This document shows, one piece after another, positions 44,589-55,122 of a stretch of 64,000 bases of DNA (the first letter of the stretch is position 1; the number at the start of each line of letters is the position of its first letter). Below the pieces are notes generated by a model. It did no database searches, had not been told where the DNA came from, and saw nothing but the letters and a program-made list of their open reading frames with translations. Where the stretch lies: contig NZ_BLAY01000009.1 in assembly GCF_020521235.1 (NCBI RefSeq), forward strand, positions 23,541 through 87,540, written 5' to 3'. Made by a program: the position numbers and the translations under genes. This DNA is from Microseira wollei NIES-4236. Lineage in GTDB: Bacteria > Cyanobacteriota > Cyanobacteriia > Cyanobacteriales > Aerosakkonemataceae.

Positions 44589-45173
44589 AGTTGCTTGTTA
44601 TATCGTGTTATACCAAATCCGGGTTAGTTACTCCCTTTATCTTCTTCCTCTTCTCTCTGCGCTCTCTGCGCCTGGAGCGGTTCGTTATAACGGGGGTAAT
44701 AAACCGGATTTAGTATCAGGTATGAATGGTAGGGGCAGGTTTTACACAGTAGGGACACGGCATCATTAAGGTTATCTGTTTTTCTGAGATGTCTATAATG
44801 CCGTGTCTCTACATATCCGACAGATAATATCGTTAGCTTGATTTATGTCGGCACGATCCGAACCAGTTTTGCCTTCCAAGCTATGCTTGTAATACCAAAT
44901 CCGGATTGATTACCCCCAATATTGTATAGACCGCGTAGGCGGTCTTTGAATGCAATAGTCCCACGCTTCAGAGTGAGGGATATAGGGGGTCATCTGACTC
45001 TAAGTAGAGCGTTACACGATTGACACATCAGCTTCATATTAAAGTCATAAAGGCTTGTCATGATTAAATTAATCTCTCTCCTACCCATCCTATAAGGCAA
45101 GAGGCTGGGTGTCGCAATTTCCTTTCCTCAAACAGGTTAACATTTATAGCCCGGTTACTCCGGGCTTATTTTT
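44589..45173. other. long intergenic region with hairpins
   Basis: Contains GTAGGGACACGGCAT...ATGCCGTGTCTCTAC (44748-44813), a hairpin sharing TTATCTGTTTTTCTGAGATGTCTATAATG-like loop bases with the MITE at 11367. AATCCGGGTTAGTTACTCC (44625) and AATCCGGATTGATTACCCC (44900) form a direct repeat. No gene; a plus-strand terminator closes it. Confidence 0.5.
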
Positions 45174-45175
45174 TT
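45149..45175 (+). terminator. strong plus-strand terminator without an obvious gene
   Basis: GCCCGG-TTAC-TCCGGGC followed by TTATTTTTTT. The T-run is on the plus strand, yet the nearest upstream plus-strand gene ends 630 bases away. It lies at the 3' end of the leftward signalling operon. Confidence 0.7.
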
Positions 45176-46589
45176 AGCTTAAAAGCGGCAGCGAAATAAC
45201 CAATTCTGTCCCAATTCCTGGAGTAGAAATACAACTCAACTCACCCCCGTGTTTGTCCACAACTATCTGACGACTGATAGATAAACCCAATCCCGTGCCT
45301 TTCCCCAATGCTTTGGTTGTAAATAATGGCTCAAACATGCGTTGTTTGACTTCTTCCGACATTCCCAAACCATTATCTTCGATCCTGACGATCGCTCGCC
45401 GCGCCGCTGCTGAATATTCGGTGCGGATAGTAATAGTATTGGGATTAGCTGCTATTTCCTCGTAAGAATGACTTTCGCTATACTCATCAAACGCATCAAT
45501 CGCATTGGAAATAATATTCATAAACACTTGGTTGAGTGGTCCGGGATAGCACTCTACCAAGGGCAAATCTCCATATTCTTTGATTGCTTTAATCTCAGGG
45601 CGATTGTCGTTTGCTTTCAGTCGATGCTTTAAAATTAACAGGGTACTATCGATGCCTTCGTGAATGTTAACTGCTACTTTAAAATCGTTATCGGAACGGG
45701 AAAAGTTTCTTAAACAAATGCTGATTTGATGAAGGCGATCGCTTCCTGCTTTCATCGATGAAATTAGACTGGGCAGGTCCTCCAACAAAAATTCTATATC
45801 GATCTCTGACCCATGTTCTTCAATTTTATTCCCGGGATTGGGAAATTGATCCTGATAAAGTTTCAAATGTTCAATTAAGTATTGAATGTATTTTTTGGCG
45901 TGGCTAATATTACCAGTGATACAGCCGATAGGATTGTTAATTTCGTGAGCCACACCAGCCACTAACTGACCCAGTGCAGACATTTTTTGTTTTTGAATTA
46001 AATTAAATTGGGCTTGTTGCAATTCTTTCGTTCGTTCTTCTACGCGCTTTTCTAACTCTTGATTAAGCTGCTGCAATGCCGCTTCTGCATGATGGCGCTC
46101 TTTAATTTCTTGTTTAAGCAGCAAGTTTTGTGCGGCGAATGTTTTAGTTAATTTTTGCAGTTTCAGATGCAGCTTGATTCTGGCTAAAACTTCTTCATTT
46201 TGAAACGGTTTTGTGATATAATCCACTGCCCCTAAATTCAAACCTTTAACTTTATCTATCGTTTCAGAAAGCGCGGTCATAAAAATAACGGGAATCTCTT
46301 TAGTTAAGGGATTTGACTTGAGGCGGCGGCAAGTTTCAAATCCATCAATACCCGGCATCATCACATCTAATAAAATTAGATCCGGTGGGGCATATTCCAC
46401 TTTCCGGATTGCACTTTCGCCGTCTCGCGCCACCCAAACTTCAAATCCAGCATCATCTAATAGATCGGATAGTAATCCTAAATTTGCTGGATTATCATCA
46501 ACAATTAAAATGATATTTCCATCAGCTAATTCACCGTTCATAGACGATTGTACTCCTGACGTTACATAAACCTGGCGTTCGCTTACCAT
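45174..46589 (-). CDS. response regulator-histidine kinase
   Basis: 471 residues from the ATG at 46589, 17 bases after the upstream kinase stops. An N-terminal receiver domain (ILIVDDNPANLGLL...DLILLDVMMPGIDGFE...VIFMTALSE...DYITKPF) leads through a coiled coil (about 150-205) to an HisKA/HATPase kinase (GQLVAGVAHEINNPIGCI with the phospho-His; NALDAFDEYS-like N box; DNGLGMS; GKGTGLGLSIS). Likely a phosphorelay partner receiving from the hybrid kinase encoded just upstream. No DNA-binding output. Confidence 0.9.
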   Translation of the reverse strand: MVSERQVYVTSGVQSSMNGELADGNIILIVDDNPANLGLLSDLLDDAGFEVWVARDGESAIRKVEYAPPDLILLDVMMPGIDGFETCRRLKSNPLTKEIPVIFMTALSETIDKVKGLNLGAVDYITKPFQNEEVLARIKLHLKLQKLTKTFAAQNLLLKQEIKERHHAEAALQQLNQELEKRVEERTKELQQAQFNLIQKQKMSALGQLVAGVAHEINNPIGCITGNISHAKKYIQYLIEHLKLYQDQFPNPGNKIEEHGSEIDIEFLLEDLPSLISSMKAGSDRLHQISICLRNFSRSDNDFKVAVNIHEGIDSTLLILKHRLKANDNRPEIKAIKEYGDLPLVECYPGPLNQVFMNIISNAIDAFDEYSESHSYEEIAANPNTITIRTEYSAAARRAIVRIEDNGLGMSEEVKQRMFEPLFTTKALGKGTGLGLSISRQIVVDKHGGELSCISTPGIGTELVISLPLLS

Positions 46590-46605
46590 ATTTTTGACTA
46601 ACCCC

Positions 46606-49299
46606 CTAAACTTTCTCGTCTTTAATATATTGACCAATCAACTCCAATAGTTCTTTTTCCTGAAACCCTTTTGCCAATTGAAGCAACTGTTCGGTAAATG
46701 GTACAAACCGCTCATCCAACTGTTCCCATTTTGCCGCTTCTCGGATAATTCCTTTCATGTTACCTTTCATCGCCAACTCAAATAGATGCTTCATTTCTTC
46801 TAGCGGCGGAGTCATTAATTGGTCAGTTGGGATTTGGGATTTGGCAGAAATGGTAGTTTGATTTTCCCTTAACTCGGTTATTCCTGGCATCAGGGATTCC
46901 TCGTAAATCCATTGCAAGTTTAAATACTTCTGTAGTTTTTGCAGTAAAGCTTCTGCTTGCACTGGTTTGGGAAGAAAATCGTTGCAACCCGCCTCCAAAC
47001 TCTTATATTGGTCGGTTTCAAACACGCTAGCTGATGAAGCAATAACCACCACTTGTTTAAATTCCGGTATTTGACGCAGGCGTTGCACCATTTCAAAGCC
47101 ATTTAGCACAGGCATTACCAAGTCGGTAATAATTAGGTCTGGTTTGAAGTTTATAGCTGTTTCCAACCCTGACTCACCGTTTGTCGCTTCTGCCATTTCA
47201 AAACCTATTGGTTCTAACATATTGACTAAAACCGAGCAATTTTCCCACCGATCATCCACTACCAATATTTTCCGCTTTCTGCCATTAACGCCGATAATTT
47301 TTCCTAGTTCAACAACTGTGGCAGTTTGTCTCCATTCTGCTGCTTCAGGTAAATCCAAATCTATCCAAAAAACGCTACCAACACCGAGTTGGCTGTTTAC
47401 TTGGATACTACTGCGCATTAATTGAACAATTTTTTGGCTAATTGGCAATCCCAGTCCGGTTCCTTCTGTCTGTCGCTTGCTATCTCCTACTTGCTCGAAG
47501 GGTAAAAATATCTTTTCTAATTGCTCTGAACTAATACCGACGCCAGTATCTTCGATTTGGCAGCGAATTTTTTTAATTGGTAATGGGTAATTGGTAATTG
47601 GTAATTGGCAATAGGTAATTGGTAATGGGTTGTCATTATCGATTACCTCTACTTTAAAAGTAACGCTACCTTTTTCGGTAAATTTGATGGCATTGCCGAG
47701 TAAATTAATTAATACTTGTCGCAGCCTTTTCTCGTCAGCATGAATACCTGTGGGCAGTTTTGAACTGGCTTCGTAAATAAAGGCGATGCCTTTTTGTTCG
47801 GCTTTGATGCGGCAGATTTCGGCAACACCTTGGAGAAAGGCAGGGAAATGAAAATCTGTCGGATAAAGTTCTAATTTCCTGGCTTCGATTTTAGAAAGGT
47901 CTAAGATATCGTTAATTAAGGTGAGCAGGTGCGAACCGCATTGATAAATAATGCCGATGCCGTTGAGTTCTTTTTCGCCTATGTTTTTGGAGCGTTGTAA
48001 GATTTGGGCGTAACCCAAAATGCCGTTGAGCGGTGTTCTTAATTCGTGACTCATGTTGGCTAAAAATTCGCTTTTAGCTTGGTTGGCAGAATCAGCCGCT
48101 TCTTTGGCTTCTTTTAGTTCTGCTGTGCGTTGTTCGACGCGAATTTCTAACTCTTCGTTTGTTTTTTCCAGTTGACTGAAAGATTCGCGCAACTGGTGTG
48201 CCATTTGGTTAAAAGCTTGAGCTAATACGCCTAGTTCGTTACGGGATTGAATAGTTACCTGGACGTCTAAATTCCCATCGCTAATTTGCGCAGCAGCATC
48301 GGTGAGATTTTTTAAGGGTGAAACAATCCGTCGAGAAAACAAGAATCCCAATCCTACTGCTCCCAGCGTTGCTAAAGAAAGCGCGCCTACCATTACTAGG
48401 ATTTGGTTGCGGATGGGAGCGTAAGCTTCGGCGGTGGGCAATTCTACAACTACGCTCCAGTTTACACTTCTGACTCGAGCGATCGCCCCCAATACTTCCA
48501 CACCCTTTAGCCCCCGATAAACGAGGAGAGATTTTGTTTCTCTATTGGCGAAATTCCCAATAAAAGGACGAGCTGAAATGTCTTCTAGCTTAAAGTCTTC
48601 CTCGCGATTATTTTGGGCTATGACAACATTACGATGATCGATAACGTAAGTATATCCCGTTTTTCCTACAGAGGTTTGCGACAAAACAAAATTGAGAAAT
48701 TTTAGATTAATTTTAGCGATTAAAACTCCATCAACTTCATCTTTTTGATTGCGTATTGGCACGGCAATTGTCGTGAATAACTGGTTAATTCTGCGGTCAA
48801 TTTCTGCGGGAGCGACGTAATCTTCTTTTTGTTGAAAGGCTTGCAAAAACGCGGGATAATTTGCCAGATTACCCGGTTCATCTACACCGTAAGGCGAAAC
48901 AACAGCGACCGGATTGCCCTGATGATTAATAATTGCTACCATTTCGTAGGCGTCATTGTGGCGGGTTAAGCCTTCTAGCAGATTATGCTTGATCTCGTGA
49001 GGCAGGTCGGTGAGTCCGCGAATTCTAGCTAAGTAACCAAGTTTCCTGTGTAAATCGTCGATGTAAGCATTGATTGTTTCAGCCGCCGTTTGCGAGCGGG
49101 CAATTTGTAGCAATTTTGACTGATTTAATTGCGTTTGGAAGCTCTTGTAAATCAAAATTCCCCCAGCAGTCAACAAGCTGGATACTACCAGAGAGACTAA
49201 GCCAAAGCGTACTTGGTTAGCAATGGAAGCCGTTAGGCCCCAACTGGATATACCCTTGCGGCTTAATTCCTCTTGATGCAACTTGCCTCCGGGGTTCAA
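46606..49299 (-). CDS. hybrid sensor histidine kinase (Cache-HAMP-HisKA-HATPase-REC)
   Basis: 897 residues. Transmembrane helices at about 31-52 and 298-321 bracket an extracytoplasmic Cache-type sensor ([31 protein letters not shown]). Then HAMP (about 322-375), coiled coil, HisKA with H418 ([17 protein letters not shown]), HATPase ([31 protein letters not shown]), a receiver domain ([15 protein letters not shown]726) and a C-terminal helical tail. Residues about 557-576 ([20 protein letters not shown]) are encoded by heptanucleotide repeats inserted in the ATPase domain between beta strands. Overlaps the preceding BMP-protein gene by four bases, so they are translationally coupled. Confidence 0.92.
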   Translation of the reverse strand: MNPGGKLHQEELSRKGISSWGLTASIANQVRFGLVSLVVSSLLTAGGILIYKSFQTQLNQSKLLQIARSQTAAETINAYIDDLHRKLGYLARIRGLTDLPHEIKHNLLEGLTRHNDAYEMVAIINHQGNPVAVVSPYGVDEPGNLANYPAFLQAFQQKEDYVAPAEIDRRINQLFTTIAVPIRNQKDEVDGVLIAKINLKFLNFVLSQTSVGKTGYTYVIDHRNVVIAQNNREEDFKLEDISARPFIGNFANRETKSLLVYRGLKGVEVLGAIARVRSVNWSVVVELPTAEAYAPIRNQILVMVGALSLATLGAVGLGFLFSRRIVSPLKNLTDAAAQISDGNLDVQVTIQSRNELGVLAQAFNQMAHQLRESFSQLEKTNEELEIRVEQRTAELKEAKEAADSANQAKSEFLANMSHELRTPLNGILGYAQILQRSKNIGEKELNGIGIIYQCGSHLLTLINDILDLSKIEARKLELYPTDFHFPAFLQGVAEICRIKAEQKGIAFIYEASSKLPTGIHADEKRLRQVLINLLGNAIKFTEKGSVTFKVEVIDNDNPLPITYCQLPITNYPLPIKKIRCQIEDTGVGISSEQLEKIFLPFEQVGDSKRQTEGTGLGLPISQKIVQLMRSSIQVNSQLGVGSVFWIDLDLPEAAEWRQTATVVELGKIIGVNGRKRKILVVDDRWENCSVLVNMLEPIGFEMAEATNGESGLETAINFKPDLIITDLVMPVLNGFEMVQRLRQIPEFKQVVVIASSASVFETDQYKSLEAGCNDFLPKPVQAEALLQKLQKYLNLQWIYEESLMPGITELRENQTTISAKSQIPTDQLMTPPLEEMKHLFELAMKGNMKGIIREAAKWEQLDERFVPFTEQLLQLAKGFQEKELLELIGQYIKDEKV
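47574..47630. repeat. heptamer repeat inside the hybrid kinase gene
   Basis: Eight TAATTGG/TAATGGG/CAATAGG units lie in frame within coding sequence and translate on the minus strand as repeated PLPIT(N/Y)-like residues. Confidence 0.9.
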
Positions 49300-50309
49300 T
49301 TTACCCTTGAAACGTCTAGTTTGCCACTCAAAATATCCGCTTGAATCTGATTCACCCTTGCTGCTTGTGCGGGACTTAACAATCCCCGAAAAGGCGCTAA
49401 CTCATGAACTTCTTCTCCCATCCCAAATCTGTATAGCTTACCCTCCCAACGTCCTTGTTTCACCAGGGTAACACCGTTGAAGATGAGCAACGGTATTCGC
49501 TGAATCACGCTGGTTAAAATTTTACCAGGAGCTAGGGCATACTGGTCTTCAACCCATCCAATCCCATACACTCCCGGTTTTTGAGCTACCACTTTTATAG
49601 CACCATTCCCTGCCTTATCGGCATCAATTGCCAGCACATCTGCGCCAGAAGCAATTTGATTTAGCGCCACTGTTTTTGCTTTTTCCTCGTCTAACCAACT
49701 TCCCACCCAATTAATTAATACTTTAACTTTTGGATTAATTGCTTTAGCACCCCGTTCAAAGGCGAGCGCTTCTTCTTCGGTGCTGGGATACTTCTCACCT
49801 CCCATGTAAGCAATGCGATTGGTTTTAGTTTTTAGCGCCGCTACAACCCCAGTCAAGTATCCCATTTCGCTGTAACGGAAGGCAATCCCCCCTAAATTTT
49901 TATTGTTACCTGCGTAAGGTTCTATAACTGCAAATTTAATGCGGGGAAATTCACTTGCCACTGTTTTCGATGCACTTGTATAACCGCCACTATGGGCGAT
50001 AATCAGGTTGAAATCGGCTTGAGCAAAGTAGCGCAAATATTTTTCCGTTTCTGTTCCCTGGCTGTTTTCAACATAAGAAATTTTTGCCCCAAACTCTTTT
50101 TCAACTAACGTTAATCCTTCATAGCCTGCCTGACTCCAGCTTTTGTCGTTAATCAAGCCAGGTAAAACCATTGCCACGCTGAAGTCGCTCTTGGGTGCTA
50201 AAGCTTCAGAAGTTGGCGATTTTTCTGTATTTGCGCCTCCACAACTGATGAGAATAAAAGTGAGAAAACTCAGAATTACATATTTTGTCAAATATTTTTT
50301 TCGCCCCAT
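49296..50309 (-). CDS. BMP-family substrate-binding lipoprotein
   Basis: 337 residues with lipobox [10 protein letters not shown] (Cys23-24 region). BMP/Med-type fold ([79 protein letters not shown]). Such proteins usually bind nucleosides for ABC importers; no permease is encoded here. Instead the start of the hybrid kinase overlaps its stop, so it probably acts as a periplasmic ligand sensor for that kinase. Confidence 0.88.
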   Translation of the reverse strand: MGRKKYLTKYVILSFLTFILISCGGANTEKSPTSEALAPKSDFSVAMVLPGLINDKSWSQAGYEGLTLVEKEFGAKISYVENSQGTETEKYLRYFAQADFNLIIAHSGGYTSASKTVASEFPRIKFAVIEPYAGNNKNLGGIAFRYSEMGYLTGVVAALKTKTNRIAYMGGEKYPSTEEEALAFERGAKAINPKVKVLINWVGSWLDEEKAKTVALNQIASGADVLAIDADKAGNGAIKVVAQKPGVYGIGWVEDQYALAPGKILTSVIQRIPLLIFNGVTLVKQGRWEGKLYRFGMGEEVHELAPFRGLLSPAQAARVNQIQADILSGKLDVSRVN

Positions 50310-50417
50310 TTCGCTGGTTTAATCAAAACCTATACTTTAATTTAATCCTTGATCGATCGCGAGGATGGCGTTCGCACTCGCCATCCATCAAGCGCACTAT
50401 CGATGGTAGCGTAGCAA

Positions 50418-51236
50418 CTACTGGCCCAACTGAGGCACGGGGATGTTCACCGGATTGGACTGACGATTTTGGGGCACCGGAACGGGGGGATAAAATTGGC
50501 GCGGGCGATCGCTACCATCAATACAGTAAGCCATTGCTTGAGTAGCAGAAAAATCGATACCGCGATTTAATCCCACCACGCACTCAGCATAGCGAACCGG
50601 CAACAAGCTGCGGCGACAGCTCTCCAAAACAACTTCACTTGCCGTACCTTGAGTGCGAGTAGTAATATTAACCACGCAGATCGCCAGCTCGCGGGGACGT
50701 CGCACAGCAGTACACCAGGGAAGCGCATTATCGGCGGCGATATTCGTTTCCTGGTTAATTCTATAGACGCAGGCGGCTAAATCTTTAGGATACAGCACAC
50801 CGGAACAAGCATCTGCAGCCGCATCCGGCGAAACGCGAGCCCGCACCAACTCGGATGTACAAAGTCTAAAGTCATTCTTGGGAGTCGCCGCCATAGAACT
50901 GCTGGGAATCGCAACATTCAACAACAGCGTCCCCAAGGGAGCAGAGCAAAAGGCAATTAAACGAAACAGGTTACTGCGCCAGAGCGCTTGAAGAGGAAGC
51001 GGAGAATGGGAGACAAGGGAGAGGGTCGAGTTTTTGTCGTATTCCCCGCGTCCCCGTATCCCCGTGTCCCCCCGTCCTCTTCTCTTCTCCACGAATAAAT
51101 GAGAGAGTCTCAGACCAAGTGCTTCGATTTTGAGAAGGGTGCAAGAGAGCGTCTCCCCAACTCCTTGTCTCCCCATCTTCTTGACCAGAGCGTCTTCTTG
51201 GTCACTTCGCAACTGAGCGCCAATTCGCATTCCCAT
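50418..51236 (-). CDS. Cys-containing secreted protein, cyanobacterial, function unknown
   Basis: The open frame is 272 codons, but the first about 85 include low-complexity residues from GGGGACACGGGG-like DNA, and the credible protein starts near the hydrophobic stretch LFRLIAFCSAPLGTLLLNVAIPSSSMAA. The mature part has repeated Cys-containing units of about 37 residues (LCTSELVRARVSPDAAADAC, ACVYRINQETNIAADNALPWC, ICVVNITTRTQG...C, ECVVGLNRGIDFSATQAMAYC) and ends in a Pro-rich tail. I do not recognise a function. The exact start is unsure. Confidence 0.6.
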   Translation of the reverse strand: MGMRIGAQLRSDQEDALVKKMGRQGVGETLSCTLLKIEALGLRLSHLFVEKRRGRGDTGIRGRGEYDKNSTLSLVSHSPLPLQALWRSNLFRLIAFCSAPLGTLLLNVAIPSSSMAATPKNDFRLCTSELVRARVSPDAAADACSGVLYPKDLAACVYRINQETNIAADNALPWCTAVRRPRELAICVVNITTRTQGTASEVVLESCRRSLLPVRYAECVVGLNRGIDFSATQAMAYCIDGSDRPRQFYPPVPVPQNRQSNPVNIPVPQLGQ

Positions 51237-51453
51237 GGTAGTTTAACTTCAAAATACGCTCCGAATCATATCATCTGGCTAATTGCTCATTGGGAATGGG
51301 TAATTGGTCATTGGTAATCGGTAATCTATCTTCCCCATTACCCATTACCAATTACCCATTACTAATTACCCATTAGAAATAGCGCCAGCTAAGTAAAAGC
51401 GGTATAATCGAAATTCTGGCTAATATTTTTAAGACGATCAGAGAGGAAGCGAC

Positions 51454-52062
51454 ATGTCGCGATATAGAGGCCCCCGCCTTAGAGTAGTTCGTCGCCTGGG
51501 GGATCTACCCGGTTTAACTCGCAAGTCACCCAGACGGAGTTACCCACCAGGTCAGCACGGTCAGAACCGTAAGAAACGGTCTGAGTATGCGATTCGTTTA
51601 GAAGAAAAGCAAAAGCTGCGCTTTAATTACGGTCTGACAGAAAAGCAGCTATTGCGCTACGTGCGTAAAGCTCGCCGCGTCACCGGCTCCACCGGACAAG
51701 TGCTGCTGCAACTGTTGGAAATGCGCCTGGATAACACGGTTTTCCGCATGGGGATGGCTCCCACTATCCCGGCGGCGCGTCAGCTAGTCAATCACGGTCA
51801 CGTGACGGTGAACGGTCGCATGGTTAACATTCCCAGCTATCAGTGCAGAGCGGGAGAAGTTATCGCCGTTAGAAACAGGGAAAATTCCCGCAAGTTGGTA
51901 GAACAAAACCTGCAATACCCCGGATTGGCAAATCTACCCAGCCATTTAGAGTTTGACAAAAACAAGCTCGTTGGCAAGGTCAACGGCATCATTGAACGCG
52001 AATGGGTCGCGTTACAGATTAACGAACTGCTGGTGGTTGAGTACTACTCGCGTCAAGCCTAA
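51454..52062 (+). CDS. rpsD: 30S ribosomal protein S4
   Basis: 202 residues, GAGAGGAAG before the ATG. Typical S4: [25 protein letters not shown]4 RNA-binding domain ([35 protein letters not shown]), C-terminal YSRQA. Binds 16S rRNA early in 30S assembly. Stands alone here, as is usual in cyanobacteria. Confidence 0.98.
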   Translation: MSRYRGPRLRVVRRLGDLPGLTRKSPRRSYPPGQHGQNRKKRSEYAIRLEEKQKLRFNYGLTEKQLLRYVRKARRVTGSTGQVLLQLLEMRLDNTVFRMGMAPTIPAARQLVNHGHVTVNGRMVNIPSYQCRAGEVIAVRNRENSRKLVEQNLQYPGLANLPSHLEFDKNKLVGKVNGIIEREWVALQINELLVVEYYSRQA

Positions 52063-52065
52063 CGC

Positions 52066-52281
52066 AATTGCTAATGGCTAATAGCTAATGGCTAATGGTT
52101 AGAAAAAAAGCAATTAGCCGCCAATTTGCCAGGAGTATTCCTCGCATCAAGCCTAACAGCATTGCTAATGGCTAATAGCTAATGGCTAATAGTCAGAAAA
52201 AAGCAATTAGCAATTAGCAATTAGCAATTAGCAATTAGCAATTAGCAATTAGCAATTAGCAATTAGCAATTAGCAATTAGC
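52066..52281. repeat. large heptamer repeat tract between rpsD and moaA
   Basis: TAATGGC units, a duplicated segment (CGCATCAAGCCTAAC... copies the rpsD 3' end at about 52040 and 52143), then about eleven perfect TTAGCAA units (52203-52281). The copied rpsD tail shows that this spacer grew by local duplication. Confidence 0.85.
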
Positions 52282-53263
52282 CCCCAATTTGCGACATCGT
52301 GCGGGTATAAACACCCTTCGTTGTGCCGGAAAATCGCTGTTTGAAGTTAATTTCTGGTTTGATGGCTAAAAGCTGACTGACTCTTTCCCGTAATTCGGCT
52401 GGGTCAACGCCAGCGCGTAGAGCAGTTTTGAGGTCAATTTGACCCGTTTCGTTTAACAGGCAGGGACGCAGCCAGCCATCGGCAGAAAGCCTCATGCGAT
52501 TGCAGCGATCGCAAAAACACTCGGACATCTGACTGATAAATCCCAATGTCCCTTTGGCTCCCGGAATCTGAAATACATCCGCTGGGCCATTACCACGAAC
52601 TTGTGATTCTGTCAAGCCAAAAACATCGCGGATTTGTTGGCGTAACTCTGCTGACGCCACCCAACCTTTATCGCCGAATAGTTGGTTATTGCCAATCGGC
52701 ATAAATTCAATAAATCTGACGTGCCACTCGCGGTCAATCGTCAACGCGGCGAGCGCGAGTACCTCGCGCTCGTTGACCTCTGGAATTACTACCACATTGA
52801 GTTTGAGCGGGTCAAAACCGACGCGGTGAGCGGCTAGAATGCCCTCCCAGACTTGCTGCCAGCGGGAGCGCCCCCGGTTGCCGATAATTTTGTCAAAAGT
52901 TTCTGGGTCGAGGGAATCGAGGCTGATATTAATGCGGCGCAAACCCGCATCGTACAAATCTTGCGCCATTCCAGCGAGGAGAAAGGCATTCGTGGTCATC
53001 GAGAGGTCTTGAGTTTGGGGGAGAGAAGCGATCGCTCCCACCAAATCCACCACGCGGGGACGTAACAGCGGTTCCCCTCCCGTCAGGCGAAACCGAGTAA
53101 ACCCTACCGGAATGAAAACCTCTCGAATTAGGGTCAGCAGTTCCTCATCGGTCAGCAAATTCTGCCGCAAAATATACTCCAGATCCGACCCTTCCGGCAT
53201 ACAGTATTGACATTGGAAATTGCAGCGGTCAATTAAGCTAATTCGGAGATAGTCAACCTGGTT
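52277..53263 (-). CDS. moaA: GTP 3',8-cyclase (molybdenum cofactor)
   Basis: 328 residues from the ATG at 53263 ([22 protein letters not shown]); the frame is open to 53371, but that extension is repeat-derived. CX3CX2C (CNFQCQYC) binds the SAM cluster; GGEPLLRP follows; the C-terminal cluster is [20 protein letters not shown]. The GG C-terminus (QIGG) is the expected tail. First step of molybdopterin synthesis. Confidence 0.95.
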   Translation of the reverse strand, partial: NQVDYLRISLIDRCNFQCQYCMPEGSDLEYILRQNLLTDEELLTLIREVFIPVGFTRFRLTGGEPLLRPRVVDLVGAIASLPQTQDLSMTTNAFLLAGMAQDLYDAGLRRINISLDSLDPETFDKIIGNRGRSRWQQVWEGILAAHRVGFDPLKLNVVVIPEVNEREVLALAALTIDREWHVRFIEFMPIGNNQLFGDKGWVASAELRQQIRDVFGLTESQVRGNGPADVFQIPGAKGTLGFISQMSECFCDRCNRMRLSADGWLRPCLLNETGQIDLKTALRAGVDPAELRERVSQLLAIKPEINFKQRFSGTTKGVYTRTMSQIGG

Positions 53264-53425
53264 CATAGGAAATGGGTAATGGGTAATGGCGTTCCCAGGC
53301 AGGAGCTGTGGGAACGAGGGTAATGGGTAATTTGAGATTGCAGATTGCAGATTGCAGATTGGGCTAGTCAATCTGCAATCTCAAATTTGAAATTTGAAAT
53401 TCGCTTCCCGAATCACCAATTGCCT

Positions 53426-54886
53426 TTATTTTGACCGATTTATCAGATCTGCTGTGGGAACGGGTTGCAAGGGGGGAACGAACAAAGAACGCATTTTTTG
53501 ATGCAAAGCTGGCATTAAGTGTCTCAAAGGCTGACTGCACCGTTCGCGGATAAAAATTAGCGGCATCAAAGCTACCAGTCGCAGCACCCCCGAAAGCACA
53601 AATAATCCCGGCAAACCTCCGTAGTCGGCGAATTGAGCCAAAAAGCCAGCGGCGGTAGTCCCGATCGCACCCGCAACACCCGCAACTGCCGCGGCGATCG
53701 CAAAATAGCTGGCTTGATTGCGCGCCGGTGCCACATCCATCTGGATATTATTGCTGCACAAGTCGATCGCCGCCCAAGTACCACCGTCCAGCAAGTGTAA
53801 CAAAGGCAACCATACCCACAGAGAAACCCCATCGCTGGAAGCCAACAACCAGAATACAGGCATCACCGCCACAACCAGACCCACCAATAGCAAAATCAAA
53901 CGATTGCCAATCCGGTCTGCCAGCTTACCCCACCACAGCAACATTAGCAAGTTAGCCCCAGCGGTTAAGCTGTTATAAATGGTTACCCAGCTAACATCGA
54001 TCGCCAGATTATCCAGCATGTAAAGGTTGAAAAACGGATTGCTGACGTTAACAGCAAAAGTCCAAAAGCTAAAATAAAGCAGAAACCAGCAAAAATTACT
54101 GGTAATCCGGAATTCGACGTTGTCTTTCTTCTCCTGCTTGTCCTTGGTTCCCAGTTGCAATTGCGGGTTCACATCAGCCTTGAAAAACTGACAGCATAAA
54201 CTCAAGATGCCGAATATTACTCCTAACAACAAGATTCCAGCGTAAGCTTGAATTGACCCATGAGGCCAAGCTGATACAACCAAACCTAGCAGAGGTATAC
54301 ATAACAAATTCGTTAAACTGGCGGCGCTGTTGCGAAAGCCGAAATACCTCCCCCGCAAACGACGGGGAACCAAAACCGCCATCCAGGAAACCCAGGCGGG
54401 AGATCCTAACGCTCCCATAATGTGGGTAACCAAAACGATCGCTAACGTCGAGTAGATCAGTTGGTGTGATGGTAGATACCCGTTACTGTTAGCCCAAATT
54501 CCCAAGACTAAAACCAACCACAACAGACGAGACAAACTAAAGATACACAACAGATATCGCAGACGACTGGTAGTTCTGTCCCCCAGATAGGCACCCAGGG
54601 GTTGCAGCAAATTCACCAACATGGGAAAAGAAGACAACATGCCAATTTCTACACTGGTAGCACCTAATTCGAGTAAAAAGTTACTCAGCAAGACGCCGGT
54701 GGTAATGCTGCCAAAAATTGTCGAAAATACGCCATCGCTCGTTGAAGCTTTTAAACTAGAGCGAATCGCCTCTTTGGATAATTTGCTCAACTTTGCAGGC
54801 ATTTCCTGCATGTGGGGAGCGGGAGAATGGTAAGTTTCTACTGGAGCCAAAGTCATTACAAAGTTAGATGTCATATGGGGTTGCAA
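53426..54886 (-). CDS. MFS transporter
   Basis: 486 residues with about twelve helices. MFS loop motifs are visible (GAYLGDRTTSRLRY, GKLADRIGNRLILLLVG). The charged N-terminus before helix 1 is about 40 residues. The substrate is unknown. No operon partner. Confidence 0.85.
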   Translation of the reverse strand: MQPHMTSNFVMTLAPVETYHSPAPHMQEMPAKLSKLSKEAIRSSLKASTSDGVFSTIFGSITTGVLLSNFLLELGATSVEIGMLSSFPMLVNLLQPLGAYLGDRTTSRLRYLLCIFSLSRLLWLVLVLGIWANSNGYLPSHQLIYSTLAIVLVTHIMGALGSPAWVSWMAVLVPRRLRGRYFGFRNSAASLTNLLCIPLLGLVVSAWPHGSIQAYAGILLLGVIFGILSLCCQFFKADVNPQLQLGTKDKQEKKDNVEFRITSNFCWFLLYFSFWTFAVNVSNPFFNLYMLDNLAIDVSWVTIYNSLTAGANLLMLLWWGKLADRIGNRLILLLVGLVVAVMPVFWLLASSDGVSLWVWLPLLHLLDGGTWAAIDLCSNNIQMDVAPARNQASYFAIAAAVAGVAGAIGTTAAGFLAQFADYGGLPGLFVLSGVLRLVALMPLIFIRERCSQPLRHLMPALHQKMRSLFVPPLQPVPTADLINRSK

Positions 54887-54944
54887 TCGCTATATCCTCA
54901 CACGCAATAAAACCTTCGACCCAAGACATCGAAGGTAAAATTAA

Positions 54945-54996
54945 CAGGACTTACACTTGGGCGACCTATCACCTTAGTTTCTTTGGGTAAGTCCTG
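54945..54996. mobile_element. AGGACTTAC-type small inverted-repeat element
   Basis: CAGGACTTACACTTGGGCGACC ... GGGTAAGTCCTG: short element with 10-bp inverted ends. Relatives at 62442-62546 and 62555-62633 and fragments at 19096, 20553 and 60600. Confidence 0.65.
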
Positions 54997-55122
54997 ATTA
55001 AATGCTTATGCAGGATAACTTGAGAAGTCTATACCCAACAGCTAGCTGGGGGAAGATATAGCAGCAAGTTGTACCCTAGTTATATAACCCTCTAAAAAAT
55101 AGCAGCTAAACTGGCTTCTGCC

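Noticed and set aside
45060..45148. Named cyanobacterial small RNA (such as Yfr1)
   Set aside because: The CACUCCUCACAC core typical of Yfr1 is not present; only the terminator is supported.
52203..52281. Possible CRISPR-like array
   Set aside because: Perfect 7-base units with no spacers; a simple tandem repeat.
53278..53371. N-terminal extension of moaA
   Set aside because: The extra residues come from repeat DNA (GATTGCA and TAATGGG units); the family start [10 protein letters not shown] is at 53263.
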